A stretch of 64,000 nucleotides of DNA from Rothia nasimurium (GCF_014217215.1 NZ_CP056080.1:1674001-1738000); one strand, 5' to 3'. Positions 17,858 to 27,312 are shown, counted from the stretch's first letter. Notes: generated by a model not told the origin, from the letters alone. Program-made: numbers and translations.

Positions 17858-18684
17858 TCTGTCTCTCCTTCCCGGTGGGCAGTTGCTGGGCTTTCAAGGC
17901 GCAGGGTGATGGGGCCCAGAGCCTGGCCCTGCTCTACGGCGAGTTTGCCCTCTTTATAGAGTTCTAGCACCGCAAGAAAGCGGACGGCCACGACTTCGCG
18001 GCTGGGGGCGTCCGCACAGGCCTCGGCGAAGCTCAACTTCCCTCCGTTCTCCCTCAGCTTGGCCAATAGTGTCGCTTCTTCGGCTGCGATGGTAGTGGCC
18101 GGGGTGTAGATGTGGCCGGTGTCGATGTGCTCGGGTTCCGGCTCGATGTCGGGGTCTTCGTGCAGGCGCAGGGCGCGGGCGGCAATCTCAGCAAATGCCT
18201 GCGGGGTCAGGTCGAAGACCAGCTCGGGTAGTACCTTGGTGAATGCCGGTTCGAGAGCTACGGTGCGGGAAAAGCGCTGGTTTTCTGCGGTGAAGTGCTC
18301 TTCGAGCACGCTTGCCACCTCGCGGTAGGCCCGGTACTGAAGCAGGCGGGCAAAGAGCAGGTCGCGGGCTTCAAGCAGGTCGGGGTTAGCGGCTAGTGCT
18401 TTGTCGCTGCGCGGGAGCAGTCGCGCTGTTTTGAGTTCGAGCAGGGTGGAAGCGGTGACGAGGAAGTCGCTTGCGGTGTTGAGGGCGGCGTCGCTGCCGT
18501 CTTCAAGCAGGGGGCGGATGTAGGTGAGAAATTCGTCGGTGACTTCGGCCAGGGCGATATCGGTGATATCAAGTTTACGGCGGGAAATCAGGGTGAGCAG
18601 CAGGTCGAAGGGGCCTTCGAAGTTGCTCAGGGTGAGCGTAAAGGGCGCAGGGGCGCTCTGGGTAAGTGTGTTCGGTACCGTCAC
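17854..18684 (-). CDS. scpA: segregation and condensation protein A (kleisin)
   Basis: A 276-residue kleisin, with the N-terminal SMC-binding segment FEGPFDLLLTLISRRKLDITDIALAEVTDEFL and ASDFLVTASTLLELKTARLLP, and a C-terminal winged helix (VVAVRFLAVLELYKEGKLAVEQ). It bridges the SMC heads and binds ScpB. Start is GTG with AGGAG 10 nt upstream. The stop overlaps scpB's start. About 150 bp separate it from parA. Confidence 0.94.
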   Translation of the reverse strand: MTVPNTLTQSAPAPFTLTLSNFEGPFDLLLTLISRRKLDITDIALAEVTDEFLTYIRPLLEDGSDAALNTASDFLVTASTLLELKTARLLPRSDKALAANPDLLEARDLLFARLLQYRAYREVASVLEEHFTAENQRFSRTVALEPAFTKVLPELVFDLTPQAFAEIAARALRLHEDPDIEPEPEHIDTGHIYTPATTIAAEEATLLAKLRENGGKLSFAEACADAPSREVVAVRFLAVLELYKEGKLAVEQGQALGPITLRLESPATAHREGETE

Positions 18685-18835
18685 GGCAGCGAGTCTCCTG
18701 TGGGTCTTGAGCCAGGATTCGGCGGCTTCTCATGAGCCGTTCTTTTTTCTGTGTTTTAACCATTGTGCCCGCCTGCCCTGAGGTTCTTCAAGGGCAGCCG
18801 GGCAAAAGTAGCCTAGAGCATAGGGGCAGGTGCAC

Positions 18836-19696
18836 TTAGGGGGCTCCGCCGCGGGAGATTAGCTCGCGGGCCAGCTGACGGTAGGCCTCAGCACCGGGGT
18901 GGTTCGAGGCGTACGACAGAATAGGCTCTGCCGATACGGAGGCATCGGGGAACTTAACGGTGCGCTTGATGACGGTGTCGAATACCTTATCGCCAAAGGC
19001 GTCGATGATGCGGGCCAGCACCTCTTTTGAGTGCAGGGTGCGGGAGTCGAACATGGTGGCCAGCACTCCATCGATTTCGAGCTTGGGGTTCAGGCGGTCC
19101 TGTACCTTTTCGATGGAGTCCACCAGCAGGGCTACCGCGCGCAGGGCGAAGAACTCGCAGATGAGCGGGATGATGACGCCGTGGCTGGCGGTCAGGGCGT
19201 TGACGGTGAGCAGGCCTAGGGAGGGCTGGCAGTCAATTAGGATCACGTCGTAGTCGTTTTCGACCTTGCGCAGGGCGCTGGCGAGAACCTGTTCGCGGGC
19301 GACCTCGTTGACCAGCTGCACTTCGGCTGCGGAGAGGTCGATGTTGGCGGGGAGCAGGTCGATGTTCTCGAATTCGGTGCTCTGGATAACCTCGCGGATG
19401 TCGACCTTACGGTCCATCATGACGTTGTAGACGGTGAGGTCAAGTTCGTGGGGGTTGGCGCCGAAACCGGCGGACAGCGCGCCCTGGGGGTCGAAGTCGA
19501 CGAGTAGGACGCGGCGTCCGGCTTCTGCGAGCGCGGCACCGAGGTTGATGGTGGAGGTGGTTTTTCCGACGCCGCCCTTTTGGTTGACCATAGAGATGAT
19601 GCGGGCGGGCCCGTGGGTGGAGAGGGGGGCGGGGTCGGGGTAGATGCGCAGGGGGCGGCCGGTGGGGCCGAGCTGCTCAGCGCCGGTTTCAGTCAC
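18836..19696 (-). CDS. ParA-family ATPase (second chromosomal ParA/Soj, scpAB-linked)
   Basis: A 286-residue ParA/MinD-type ATPase with deviant Walker A KGGVGKTTST (~40-49), VDFDPQGALS and DCQPSLGLLTVNAL. This is the ParA that adjoins scpAB in actinobacteria, distinct from the oriC-linked parA-parB pair; no ParB gene follows. It probably aids chromosome segregation or positioning. Start is GTG. In many actinobacteria xerD lies directly upstream; here ~8 kb containing a membrane protein and the propionate cluster lies between them. Confidence 0.9.
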   Translation of the reverse strand: MTETGAEQLGPTGRPLRIYPDPAPLSTHGPARIISMVNQKGGVGKTTSTINLGAALAEAGRRVLLVDFDPQGALSAGFGANPHELDLTVYNVMMDRKVDIREVIQSTEFENIDLLPANIDLSAAEVQLVNEVAREQVLASALRKVENDYDVILIDCQPSLGLLTVNALTASHGVIIPLICEFFALRAVALLVDSIEKVQDRLNPKLEIDGVLATMFDSRTLHSKEVLARIIDAFGDKVFDTVIKRTVKFPDASVSAEPILSYASNHPGAEAYRQLARELISRGGAP

Positions 19697-19870
19697 TGTG
19701 TTTCACCTTTGGTTGGGTTCAAGACTTTTACCTACCAGTTTAGCCGGTGGGTGCAAGTCACCACCTTCTAGTTCATTTCAACGACGATTTTGCCGGGGCA
19801 ACTTGGGCTTAAACTGTGCTGTTGGATTTGAGGTGTAAACGCCCAAAACCTTTGATGGCGCACGGATACG

Positions 19871-20578
19871 TTAGTGGAGGACCAGCACCCCAAAGAAGAC
19901 TGCCCCTACCAGCAGCATCAGGCTGTAGAGAGCAGTTAGATTGGCGTCCTTAATCCTTGTGAGCAGCCGAGTGACAGCGTGAGCAAAGCTCGGGAAGCGG
20001 TCCCAGCTTGCTTCGAGTAGCAGGTAGGGCCCGACCATACCGACTGTAAAGATGAGATAGGCCAGTACCCATTCAACCAAGTTATGGCTCACCGTTGTGA
20101 GCAGGCGACCCACCATATACATCGTTGCCATCGAGCTCAATCCGATAGCTGAATTCAAAAAGCCTTCCAGCACAGCTTTCCGGGGTGAGAGGTGGGAGTT
20201 TTTAACCTTGCGTGCCCTCTTGGGGTGGTTTCTGCGTACCCAGAGTAGAACTGCCGATAGTGCAAGCAGCAGGGCAGCACCGGAATCAATGCTCTTTCGA
20301 ACGAGGATTTTGCTCGTATCGCTGTGAACCAGCTGTATCAGGTTCTCTGGATCAACGAAGCGGAAGAGCAGGACGAGGACGGTAGCCCCCATGACAATCC
20401 CGCCACCAATCCAGCGGACAATATGCATTTTGCTGGGGTCGTTGATGAGCGCCAGAAAGGTGATGCTGTAGAGCGAGGGGCTAAAGCCCATCATGAGTCC
20501 CAGTCCGAGCAGGGCAGGTGCAGCGGCGAGAAGGGTTGTCATGATTATCAGTATGACACGGGCAACCACCCTACCCAT
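19871..20578 (-). CDS. GAP/Sap-like polytopic membrane protein
   Basis: A 235-residue membrane protein with about six hydrophobic helices (LLAAAPALLGLGLMMGFSP, IGGGIVMGATVLVLLFRF, SGAALLLALSAVLLWV, FLNSAIGLSSMATMYMVG, WVLAYLIFTVGMVGPYLLLEA, LMLLVGAVFFGVLVLH) and a basic loop near the middle. Layout and length resemble the Sap/GAP family, related to LysE-type exporters and mycobacterial lipid-addressing proteins. The transported molecule is unknown. The start could be the ATG at 20578 or a methionine 12 codons in. It lies downstream of prpE on the same strand, separated by the structured repeat at 20636-20816. Confidence 0.55.
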   Translation of the reverse strand: MGRVVARVILIIMTTLLAAAPALLGLGLMMGFSPSLYSITFLALINDPSKMHIVRWIGGGIVMGATVLVLLFRFVDPENLIQLVHSDTSKILVRKSIDSGAALLLALSAVLLWVRRNHPKRARKVKNSHLSPRKAVLEGFLNSAIGLSSMATMYMVGRLLTTVSHNLVEWVLAYLIFTVGMVGPYLLLEASWDRFPSFAHAVTRLLTRIKDANLTALYSLMLLVGAVFFGVLVLH

Positions 20579-20635
20579 TTCGCACTTTACCCCTGCCAGG
20601 GTAAGCCAAGAGGCTTATTCACAGAATGGGGTGAA

Positions 20636-20816
20636 GCAGGCTCACAGCGAAGCTGCTGGCTCGATGGAGTGAGCGAGTGCGAGCGCGCGAGCACACAAGA
20701 GCGAACGAAATCCGCCGTTAGGCGGGGCGTGAGGGTCAGGCTTGCACCTATTCCGCCCGCAGATTTATTTCCTCGCGCGCTCGGAATCTGCTGGGCTCCA
20801 TCCAGCGTGAGCCTGC
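20636..20816 (-). repeat. structured intergenic repeat, copy A (after prpE)
   Basis: About 181 bp bounded by perfect 10-bp inverted arms, GCAGGCTCAC at 20636-20645 and GTGAGCCTGC at 20807-20816. Nested inside are GATGGAG (20663-20669) with CTCCATC (20796-20802), an 11-bp pair GAGCGCGCGAG (20681-20691) with CTCGCGCGCTC (20772-20782), and a small hairpin CCGCC-GTTA-GGCGG (20712-20725). It begins 16 bp after the prpE stop. A second copy (43330-43513), about 90% identical by eye, follows tyrS in the same orientation. It would fold as an RNA in the prpE 3' UTR. It matches no family I recognise. Confidence 0.85.
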
Positions 20817-20831
20817 GAAGCCCCTAATGAA

Positions 20832-22742
20832 TTAGCTACGCAGCACCTTAGTGATATCGTCCAGCACGCTCATATCTTCGATGGTGGAGGGCACGGTGTA
20901 CTGCTCGCCGTCGGCAATCTGGCGCATGGTCTTGCGCAGGATCTTGCCGGAGCGGGTCTTGGGCAGGCCGTCCACAATCTTGACGTCCTTGAAGTCGGCT
21001 ACCGCACCGATGTCATTGCGCACGCTGGCGATGAGTTCGGCAGCCAGCTGCTCTTCAGTGATGTCGGCACCGGCCTTGAGCACCACGTAGCCGGCGGGCC
21101 GCTGGCCCTTGAGCTGGTCAGCCACACCGATCACAGCGCACTCAGCGACATCCGGGTGGCCGGCGAGCACCTGCTCCATAGCACCGGTTGAGAGGCGGTG
21201 GCCCGATACGTTGATGACGTCATCCGTGCGCCCCATGACGAAGACGTAGCCGTCTTCATCGATGTAGCCAGAGTCGCCGGTGGTGTAGTAGCCGGGGAAG
21301 GCATCGAGGTAGGAGGAAATGTAGCGGTCGTCGTTGCCCCAGAGGGTGGGCAGGGTGCCCGGGGGCATGGGCAGTTTGATGGCAAGATTGCCCTCTTCGC
21401 CGGGGCCGACGGGCTCACCGAAGGGGTCAAGCACCTGCAGGTTGTAGCCGGGTGAAGGAACGGACGGAGAACCGGGCTTCAGAGGCAGGGCTTCCAAGCC
21501 GCGGGGGTTAGCCGCAATGGCCCAGCCAGTTTCGGTCTGCCACCAGTTATCGATCACAGGCACACCCAGTTTCTCGGTGGCCCAGTGGTAGGTTTCGGGA
21601 TCTAGGCGCTCACCGGCAACGAAGAGCAGCTGCAGGGAGGAAATATCGTAACCGCCGAGCAGCTCGGCTTCAGGATCAGCCTTGCGGATGGCTCGCAGGG
21701 CGGTAGGAGCTGTAAAGAGGGACTTGGCACCGGATTCCTGGATAACGCGCCAGAAGGCACCGGCATCCGGAGTGCCAACAGGCTTACCCTCGTATAGAAC
21801 GGTGGTTGCCCCGGCCAGCAGGGGGCCGTAGACAATGTAGGAGTGGCCCACAACCCAGCCCACGTCTGAGGCACACCACATTACTTCGCCGGGGCCCACG
21901 TTGTAAATATTTTTCATGGTCCAGGTCAGAGCTACGGCGTGACCACCGTTATCGCGCACTACACCCTTGGGAGAGCCCGTCGTGCCGGAGGTGTACAGAA
22001 TGTAGAGAGGGTCGGTGGCTTTCACCTCAACAGGCGCGTGTGGCTGGGCTGCCTCAACGGCCTGACCCCAATCGAGCCAGGTCACGCCGGTGGAGTTCTC
22101 TTCAGCCCGGCGCACCGCATCAGATACTGAGTTCTCAAATCCCTCACGCTCGAAGACCAGCACGGTCGCAGGCTTGGTCTGCGATAGCTCAATAGCCTTT
22201 TCTACAGCGGGAATGTATTCGATACGGCGCTTTGGTTCCACACCACCAGAAGCGGTTAGGACGACGGTGGGCGAGCAGTCGTTGATACGGCTAGCTAGTT
22301 CGTTGGGGGCAAAGCCGCCGAAGACCACCGAGTGCACGGCGCCCAGGCGGGCGACCGCCAGCATGGCCATGGCAGCCTGGGGAATCATGGGCATGTAGAT
22401 GAGTACGCGGTCGCCTTTTTCGACCCCGGCGGACGCGAGCGCCCCGGCAATTTTTTCTACCTCGTCTTTGAGTTCTGAGTAGGTGATGTTCTGGCGGGTG
22501 CCGAGCATAGCTGAGTCGTAGGTGATGGCGGTGCGATCGCCGTGGCCAGCTTCTACGTGGCGGTCAACGGCGTTGTAGCAGGTATTGAGGGTACCGTCGG
22601 GGAACCAGCGGTACAGAGGGGCAGCATCGCTATCGAGGGCGCGGGTTGGTTCGGTTGACCAGCTAATGGCCTGCGCCTGCTCTAGCCAGAACTCTTCCTG
22701 GTTTTCGATGCTGCGGTTGTAGGTATCAGCGTATGTTGCCAT
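20832..22742 (-). CDS. prpE: propionyl-CoA synthetase (acetyl-CoA synthetase family)
   Basis: A 636-residue acyl-CoA synthetase of the Acs/PrpE type. Seen are the P-loop YTSGTTGSPKG, WWQTETGW, YYTTGDSGYIDEDGYVFVMGRTDDVINVSGHRL, and the C-terminal PKTRSGKILRKTM, whose Lys is catalytic and a known acetylation site. It activates propionate as propionyl-AMP and then propionyl-CoA. Propionate rather than acetate is favoured because the gene is divergent from prpD-prpB-prpC and its GntR regulator, and because of the PrpE-like opening YNAVDRHV. RBS AAAGGAGC is 8 nt upstream. The promoter region holds two TTTTGTATACAAAA operators. Confidence 0.88.
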   Translation of the reverse strand: MATYADTYNRSIENQEEFWLEQAQAISWSTEPTRALDSDAAPLYRWFPDGTLNTCYNAVDRHVEAGHGDRTAITYDSAMLGTRQNITYSELKDEVEKIAGALASAGVEKGDRVLIYMPMIPQAAMAMLAVARLGAVHSVVFGGFAPNELASRINDCSPTVVLTASGGVEPKRRIEYIPAVEKAIELSQTKPATVLVFEREGFENSVSDAVRRAEENSTGVTWLDWGQAVEAAQPHAPVEVKATDPLYILYTSGTTGSPKGVVRDNGGHAVALTWTMKNIYNVGPGEVMWCASDVGWVVGHSYIVYGPLLAGATTVLYEGKPVGTPDAGAFWRVIQESGAKSLFTAPTALRAIRKADPEAELLGGYDISSLQLLFVAGERLDPETYHWATEKLGVPVIDNWWQTETGWAIAANPRGLEALPLKPGSPSVPSPGYNLQVLDPFGEPVGPGEEGNLAIKLPMPPGTLPTLWGNDDRYISSYLDAFPGYYTTGDSGYIDEDGYVFVMGRTDDVINVSGHRLSTGAMEQVLAGHPDVAECAVIGVADQLKGQRPAGYVVLKAGADITEEQLAAELIASVRNDIGAVADFKDVKIVDGLPKTRSGKILRKTMRQIADGEQYTVPSTIEDMSVLDDITKVLRS

Positions 22743-22827
22743 GTGGGGTGCTCCTTTACGGACGCCGGTAGTGGGTTGTCATGAGGGAGTGACTCCAACC
22801 TAGTGCGAGGGGTCACATTTGGCAAGG

Positions 22828-22841
22828 TTTTGTATACAAAA
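22828..22841. promoter_or_regulatory. GntR-type operator 1 (prpE side)
   Basis: Perfect 14-bp palindrome TTTTGTATACAAAA in the prpE/gntR gap. The core TTGTATACAA is typical of FCD-class GntR regulators. It is identical to a second site 83 bp away and lies nearer prpE. Confidence 0.8.
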
Positions 22842-22910
22842 ATTTGTGAAACTGGTAAAAATGACACACTATTTCATGCACAGTCCGAAAATTTTCCCCC
22901 TTTTGTATAC

Positions 22911-22924
22911 AAAACTCGGGTCGG
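22911..22924. promoter_or_regulatory. GntR-type operator 2 (gntR-prpDBC side)
   Basis: Second identical TTTTGTATACAAAA palindrome, 68 bp upstream of the gntR start. Two matching sites flanking the gap suggest that the adjacent GntR protein controls both divergent transcripts, possibly with looping (inference). Confidence 0.8.
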
Positions 22925-22992
22925 TGTTTTAGAGTGGTCACAACCACCAATTTCAGTGCAACACATCACAAACCTGTGAAAGGAGAGAGCGA

Positions 22993-23673
22993 ATGAGAGC
23001 TGGTGAACTGGCCTATCAGAGCCTGCGCAGCGACATCATGGAGGGAATGCTCGCTCCCGGTTCTGTGATTGCGGAGGTAGAACAGTCAGAGCGATTGGGG
23101 GTCTCTCGTACTCCCGTCCGCGAAGCTATATCCCGCCTTCTCGCTGAGGGTCTTGCCGAACCGGCACCGGGCCGCGGCGTCATCGTTGCACCGATTTCTC
23201 TAGCGAATGTGTACGCCCTCTTTGAGCTCCGCACCTCGCTCGACAGCACGGCGGCAGCACTTGCGGCACGTCGAGGCGATTCCAAGGTCTTCAAAGAGCT
23301 GGCACAGGCCTTTGAAGAGGCATCGTTCGCCCTGCACCGCGGAGAAGCCTCGCTGGCGGAGTACTACTCCCTGGTGGATGAGCTCGACACCGCGATCGAC
23401 GCGGCAGCCAACAACCGCTACCTGCACCAAGCACAGACGTCCTTGCGCACCCAGCTCACCCGCATCCGCAAGCTTTCTAAAGCCAACCCCATCCGGCTGG
23501 AGCAGGCGGCTGAAGAGCACGCCCAGATTGCCCGCTGCATCGCCTCCGGTGACCCGCAGCTTGCTGAAGCCGCTACCCGCCTGCACCTAGCCAATGCGCT
23601 CTACGCCATCGAAGAGGCCGCAGCCTCCCAGAGCCAGCACAGTCTTTTCAACCATCCAGAACCAACAGCCTAA
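22993..23673 (+). CDS. GntR-family (FCD) transcriptional regulator of the propionate cluster
   Basis: A 226-residue regulator. The N-terminal winged helix has LAYQSLRSDIMEGMLAPGS and GVSRTPVREAISRLLAEGLAEPAPGRGVIV, the latter a classic GntR signature. The C-terminal all-helical FCD domain (YALFELRTSLDSTAAALAA...) would bind an organic acid, plausibly methylcitrate or a related intermediate. A strong AAGGAGAG site precedes the ATG. It is the first gene of the operon gntR-prpD-prpB-prpC, with prpD 53 bp downstream. The two palindromes upstream are likely its own operators, giving autoregulation. Confidence 0.88.
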   Translation: MRAGELAYQSLRSDIMEGMLAPGSVIAEVEQSERLGVSRTPVREAISRLLAEGLAEPAPGRGVIVAPISLANVYALFELRTSLDSTAAALAARRGDSKVFKELAQAFEEASFALHRGEASLAEYYSLVDELDTAIDAAANNRYLHQAQTSLRTQLTRIRKLSKANPIRLEQAAEEHAQIARCIASGDPQLAEAATRLHLANALYAIEEAAASQSQHSLFNHPEPTA

Positions 23674-23726
23674 GAAACCCCTCACCGGCGCCGCGGCCGT
23701 GAGGAACAACCTGAAAGGAAACATCA

Positions 23727-25244
23727 GTGACCAAGCTGCACTCCGTTCGAGTTTATAAGTCCGAAGAAAACCTGCCCCGCGAAGACCAGCTCGCCTACAA
23801 GCTCGCCCAGGTAGCTACCGACCCCGTTGAGGTGCTCCCCGAGGTCGAAGAGATGGTCATCAACCGCATCATCGACAACGCCTCTGTCGCTATCGCTTCT
23901 CTCAACCGCGGCCCCATCATCTCCGCCCGCGACCAGGCCCTTACCCACGCCCACTCCCCCAACGGCAAGGGCGCAGCCATCTTCGGCGTCCCCGCCAGCA
24001 CCAAGGTCTCCCCCGAATGGGCAGCATGGGCCAACGGCGTGGCAGTGCGTGAACTCGACTACCACGACACCTTCCTGGCCGCAGAATACTCCCACCCCGG
24101 CGACAACATTCCCCCGATTCTGGCAGTAGCCCAGCACGTGGGCTCCACCGGCCGCGACCTGATTCGCGGTATCGCTACCGGCTACGAGGTCCAGGTCGAC
24201 CTGGTCAAGGCCATCTGCCTGCACAAGCACAAGATTGACCACGTTGCCCACATCGGCCCGTCCGCCTCCGCTGGCATCGGCACCCTGCTGGGCCTGGACA
24301 CCGAAACCATCTTCCAGGCCATCGGTCAGGGCCTGCACACCACCACCGCAACCCGCCAGTCCCGCAAGGGCGAAATCTCCACCTGGAAGGCCCACGCCCC
24401 CGCCTTTGCAGGCAAGATGGCAGTTGAAGCGGTTGACCGCGCTATGCGCGGCCAGACCTCCCCCGTGCCGATCTACGAAGGTGAGGACGGCGTCATCGCC
24501 TGGATGCTGGACGGCCCCGACGCCCACTACGAAGTGCCCCTGCCCGAAATTGGCGAGCCCAAGCGAGCGATCCTCGACACCTACACCAAGGAACACTCCG
24601 CTGAGTACCAGGCCCAGGCATGGATTGACCTGGCCCGCAAGCTGCACCGCGAACACCCCGAATTCGCCAACCCCGAGAACATCGAGTCGATTGTTCTGCA
24701 CACCTCCCACCACACCCACTACGTCATCGGCTCTGGCGCCAACGATCCCCAGAAGTACGACCCCACTGCCACCCGCGAGACCCTGGACCACTCCATCCCC
24801 TACATCTTCACCGTTATGCTGCAGGACGGCGAGTGGGACCACGTCGGCTCCTACGCCCCCGAGCGTGCCCAGCGCGAAGACACCGTAGCCCTCTGGCACA
24901 AGGTCACCACCGCCGAGGACGCCGAGTGGACCCGCCGCTACCACTCCAACGACCCCGCAGAAAAGGCCTTCGGTGGCCGCGTTGAAATCAAGCTGGCTAA
25001 CGGCGAGACCTTCAGCGAAGAAATCGCTGTAGCGGACGCCCACCCGCTCGGCGCCCGTCCTTTCGCCCGCGAGGACTACATCGGCAAGTTCCGCAAGCTG
25101 GCCGAGGGCAAGGTCTCTGAAGAAGAGCAGAACCGCTTCATCGAGGCAGCCGAGAACCTGGCTAACCTGAGTGCAGGTGAGCTGGACGCCCTCAACATCA
25201 CCGCCTCCATCGACCTTGAAACCGGCAAGAAGGGTATCTTCTAA
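23727..25244 (+). CDS. prpD: 2-methylcitrate dehydratase (MmgE/PrpD family)
   Basis: A 505-residue MmgE/PrpD protein with landmarks such as [34 protein letters not shown]-region equivalents [15 protein letters not shown] and [21 protein letters not shown]. It dehydrates 2-methylcitrate to cis-2-methylaconitate. Start is GTG, with GAAAGGAA upstream. Its TAA overlaps the prpB ATG by 1 nt. Codons are extremely C-ending, suggesting high expression; this also creates a long spurious open frame on the opposite strand. Confidence 0.95.
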   Translation: MTKLHSVRVYKSEENLPREDQLAYKLAQVATDPVEVLPEVEEMVINRIIDNASVAIASLNRGPIISARDQALTHAHSPNGKGAAIFGVPASTKVSPEWAAWANGVAVRELDYHDTFLAAEYSHPGDNIPPILAVAQHVGSTGRDLIRGIATGYEVQVDLVKAICLHKHKIDHVAHIGPSASAGIGTLLGLDTETIFQAIGQGLHTTTATRQSRKGEISTWKAHAPAFAGKMAVEAVDRAMRGQTSPVPIYEGEDGVIAWMLDGPDAHYEVPLPEIGEPKRAILDTYTKEHSAEYQAQAWIDLARKLHREHPEFANPENIESIVLHTSHHTHYVIGSGANDPQKYDPTATRETLDHSIPYIFTVMLQDGEWDHVGSYAPERAQREDTVALWHKVTTAEDAEWTRRYHSNDPAEKAFGGRVEIKLANGETFSEEIAVADAHPLGARPFAREDYIGKFRKLAEGKVSEEEQNRFIEAAENLANLSAGELDALNITASIDLETGKKGIF

Positions 25245-26155
25245 TGCTGTACGCTTCAAAGACCGCAGCCGAAAAGCGCAAAAACCTACGCGAGATGCTG
25301 GCTAGCGACCAGATTCGCCAGTTCCCCGGCACCTACACCCCCATCTCAGCCCGCCTGATCGAGGAAAAAGGCTTTGACGGTATCTACATCTCGGGTGCAG
25401 TGCTGGCCAACGAGCTGGGATTTCCGGACGTCGGCCTCACTACCCTCTCCGAGGTAGCCCAGCGCGCAGGGCAGATTGCCCGCATCACCAATCTGCCCGC
25501 CATTGTGGATGCCGACACCGGCTTTGGTGAGCCCATGAACGTGGCCCGCACCATCCAGGAGTTCGAAGAATACGGCCTGGCAGGCTGCCACATTGAGGAC
25601 CAGTTCAACCCCAAGCGCTGCGGCCACCTTGACAACAAGAACATGGTTGACCTTGAAACCGCGACCAAGCGAATCAAGGCAGCAGCCGAGGCCCGCCGGG
25701 ACGAGAACTTCCTGATTATGGCCCGCACCGACCTGCGCGGTACCTCATCCCTTGAGGAAACCATCAACCGTATCAAGGCTCTGGTCGATGCCGGCGCCGA
25801 TGCGATTTTCCCCGAGGCCATGAAGAATCTCGACGAGTTCAAGGCTGTCTGCGACGCTGTAGACGTGCCTGTTCTTGCCAACATGACCGAGTTCGGCAAG
25901 AGCGAGCTTTACACCAAGGAACAGCTGGCTGAAGCGGGTATCTCAATGATTATCTACCCCGTCACCCTGCTGCGCTCCTCGCTGGGAGCCATGGAACGCG
26001 TCCTGGAAACCATCGAGCGTGACGGTACCCAGGAGGCCTACGTGGACCAGATGTTCACCCGCTCCCGCCTCTACGACCTGGTCGACTACGAGGCCTATAA
26101 CCAGTTCGACACCGGCATCTTCAACTTCGAGGTTCCCGGTAAGTTCGAAGCCTAA
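25244..26155 (+). CDS. prpB: 2-methylisocitrate lyase
   Basis: A 303-residue member of the isocitrate lyase/PEP mutase superfamily. The catalytic loop KRCGH is at 124-128, with DADTGFGEP (89-97) for Mg2+ binding. It splits 2-methylisocitrate into pyruvate and succinate, the last step of the cycle. The start overlaps the prpD stop (TAATG). prpC follows 20 bp downstream with AAGGAG before it. Confidence 0.96.
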   Translation: MLYASKTAAEKRKNLREMLASDQIRQFPGTYTPISARLIEEKGFDGIYISGAVLANELGFPDVGLTTLSEVAQRAGQIARITNLPAIVDADTGFGEPMNVARTIQEFEEYGLAGCHIEDQFNPKRCGHLDNKNMVDLETATKRIKAAAEARRDENFLIMARTDLRGTSSLEETINRIKALVDAGADAIFPEAMKNLDEFKAVCDAVDVPVLANMTEFGKSELYTKEQLAEAGISMIIYPVTLLRSSLGAMERVLETIERDGTQEAYVDQMFTRSRLYDLVDYEAYNQFDTGIFNFEVPGKFEA

Positions 26156-26175
26156 ACGCACAAGGAGAAACAGAC

Positions 26176-27312
26176 ATGAGCGACAACGAGGTCAAAAAAG
26201 GTCTGGCCGGTGTAGTTGCTGACTATACCGCCATCTCAAAGGTCAACGCAGAAACCAACTCCCTGCTCTACCGGGGCTACCCGGTGCAGGAACTGGCAAC
26301 TGTTCCTTTTGAGAAGGTAGCCCTGCTGCTCTGGAACGGGGAGCTACCCACCGACGAAGAGCTGGCAGAGTTCACCGCTTTCGAGCGAGCCCATCGTGAG
26401 CTACCGGCAGCGTTGAAGGCAGTCATCGACGCCCTGCCCACCGACTGCCACCCCATGGATGTCTGCCGCACGGCGACCTCTTTCCTGGGCGCAGCCGACC
26501 CCAAGAGCGAGGATCTCTCCCCCGAGACCGAACTGCTCAAGGCCAAGGAACTGTTCGCGGTCATGCCGGCTGTCGTCTGCTACGACCAGCGTCGCCGCCG
26601 GGGCCAGGGCATCATTGCCCCGCGCGAAGACCTGGACTACTGCGATAACTTCCTCTACATGGCCTTCGGCGAAGTCCCGGCCCCCGAAGTCAAGACCGCT
26701 TTCAACGTCTCCATGGTCATGTACGCCGAGCACTCCTTCAACGCCTCTACCTTCACCGCCCGCGTCATTACCTCTTCGCTCTCAGACCTGCACTCAGCCG
26801 TCACCGGCGCTATCGGTGCCCTTAAGGGCCCCCTGCACGGTGGCGCCAACGAGGCCGTGCAGCACACCTTCGATGAAATCGGTGTGATTGAGGGTGAGTC
26901 CCAGGCGGACGCTAAGGCTCGTGCAAAGGCATGGATGGAGGCAGCCCTGGCAGAGAAGAAGAAGATTATGGGCTTCGGCCACCGGGTCTACAAGAATGGC
27001 GATTCCCGTGTGCCCACCATGCAGAAGTCCTTCTTCGACATGGTCGAATACTACGGCCGCCACGACATTATCGGTCTCTACCAGGGTCTGGCTGAAGCAA
27101 TGGACGAGGCTAAGGGAATCAAGCCCAACCTGGATTACCCCGCTGGCCCCACCTACCACCTGATGGGCTTTGACACCCCCACTTTCACCCCCATCTTCGT
27201 GGCTTCCCGCATCACCGGCTGGACCGCCCACATCTTGGAGCAGCGCGCAGCGAATTCGCTGATTCGCCCGCTCTCTGCCTACAACGGTGTGGACGAGCGC
27301 CACCTGAGCTAA
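26176..27312 (+). CDS. prpC: 2-methylcitrate synthase / citrate synthase 2
   Basis: A 378-residue citrate-synthase fold protein with GPLHGGANEAV (substrate His) and IMGFGHRVYKNGDSR (catalytic His and Arg), and the late catalytic Asp region PAGPTYHLMGFDTPTFTPIF. It condenses propionyl-CoA with oxaloacetate. This is the short ~375-residue form common for PrpC in actinobacteria. It is the last gene of the gntR-prpDBC operon; a 16-bp-stem hairpin follows. Confidence 0.95.
   Translation: MSDNEVKKGLAGVVADYTAISKVNAETNSLLYRGYPVQELATVPFEKVALLLWNGELPTDEELAEFTAFERAHRELPAALKAVIDALPTDCHPMDVCRTATSFLGAADPKSEDLSPETELLKAKELFAVMPAVVCYDQRRRRGQGIIAPREDLDYCDNFLYMAFGEVPAPEVKTAFNVSMVMYAEHSFNASTFTARVITSSLSDLHSAVTGAIGALKGPLHGGANEAVQHTFDEIGVIEGESQADAKARAKAWMEAALAEKKKIMGFGHRVYKNGDSRVPTMQKSFFDMVEYYGRHDIIGLYQGLAEAMDEAKGIKPNLDYPAGPTYHLMGFDTPTFTPIFVASRITGWTAHILEQRAANSLIRPLSAYNGVDERHLS

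Noticed and set aside
20324-20827. 167-codon plus-strand frame across the Sap-like gene and repeat copy A
   Set aside because: It is antisense to the membrane protein and then enters the noncoding repeat; no initiation signal or homology.
23724-25259. 511-codon open frame antisense to prpD
   Set aside because: It mirrors prpD exactly and arises from extreme C-ending codon use; its product is Gly/Val-rich with no recognisable domain, while prpD is a clear family member with a ribosome site and operon context.
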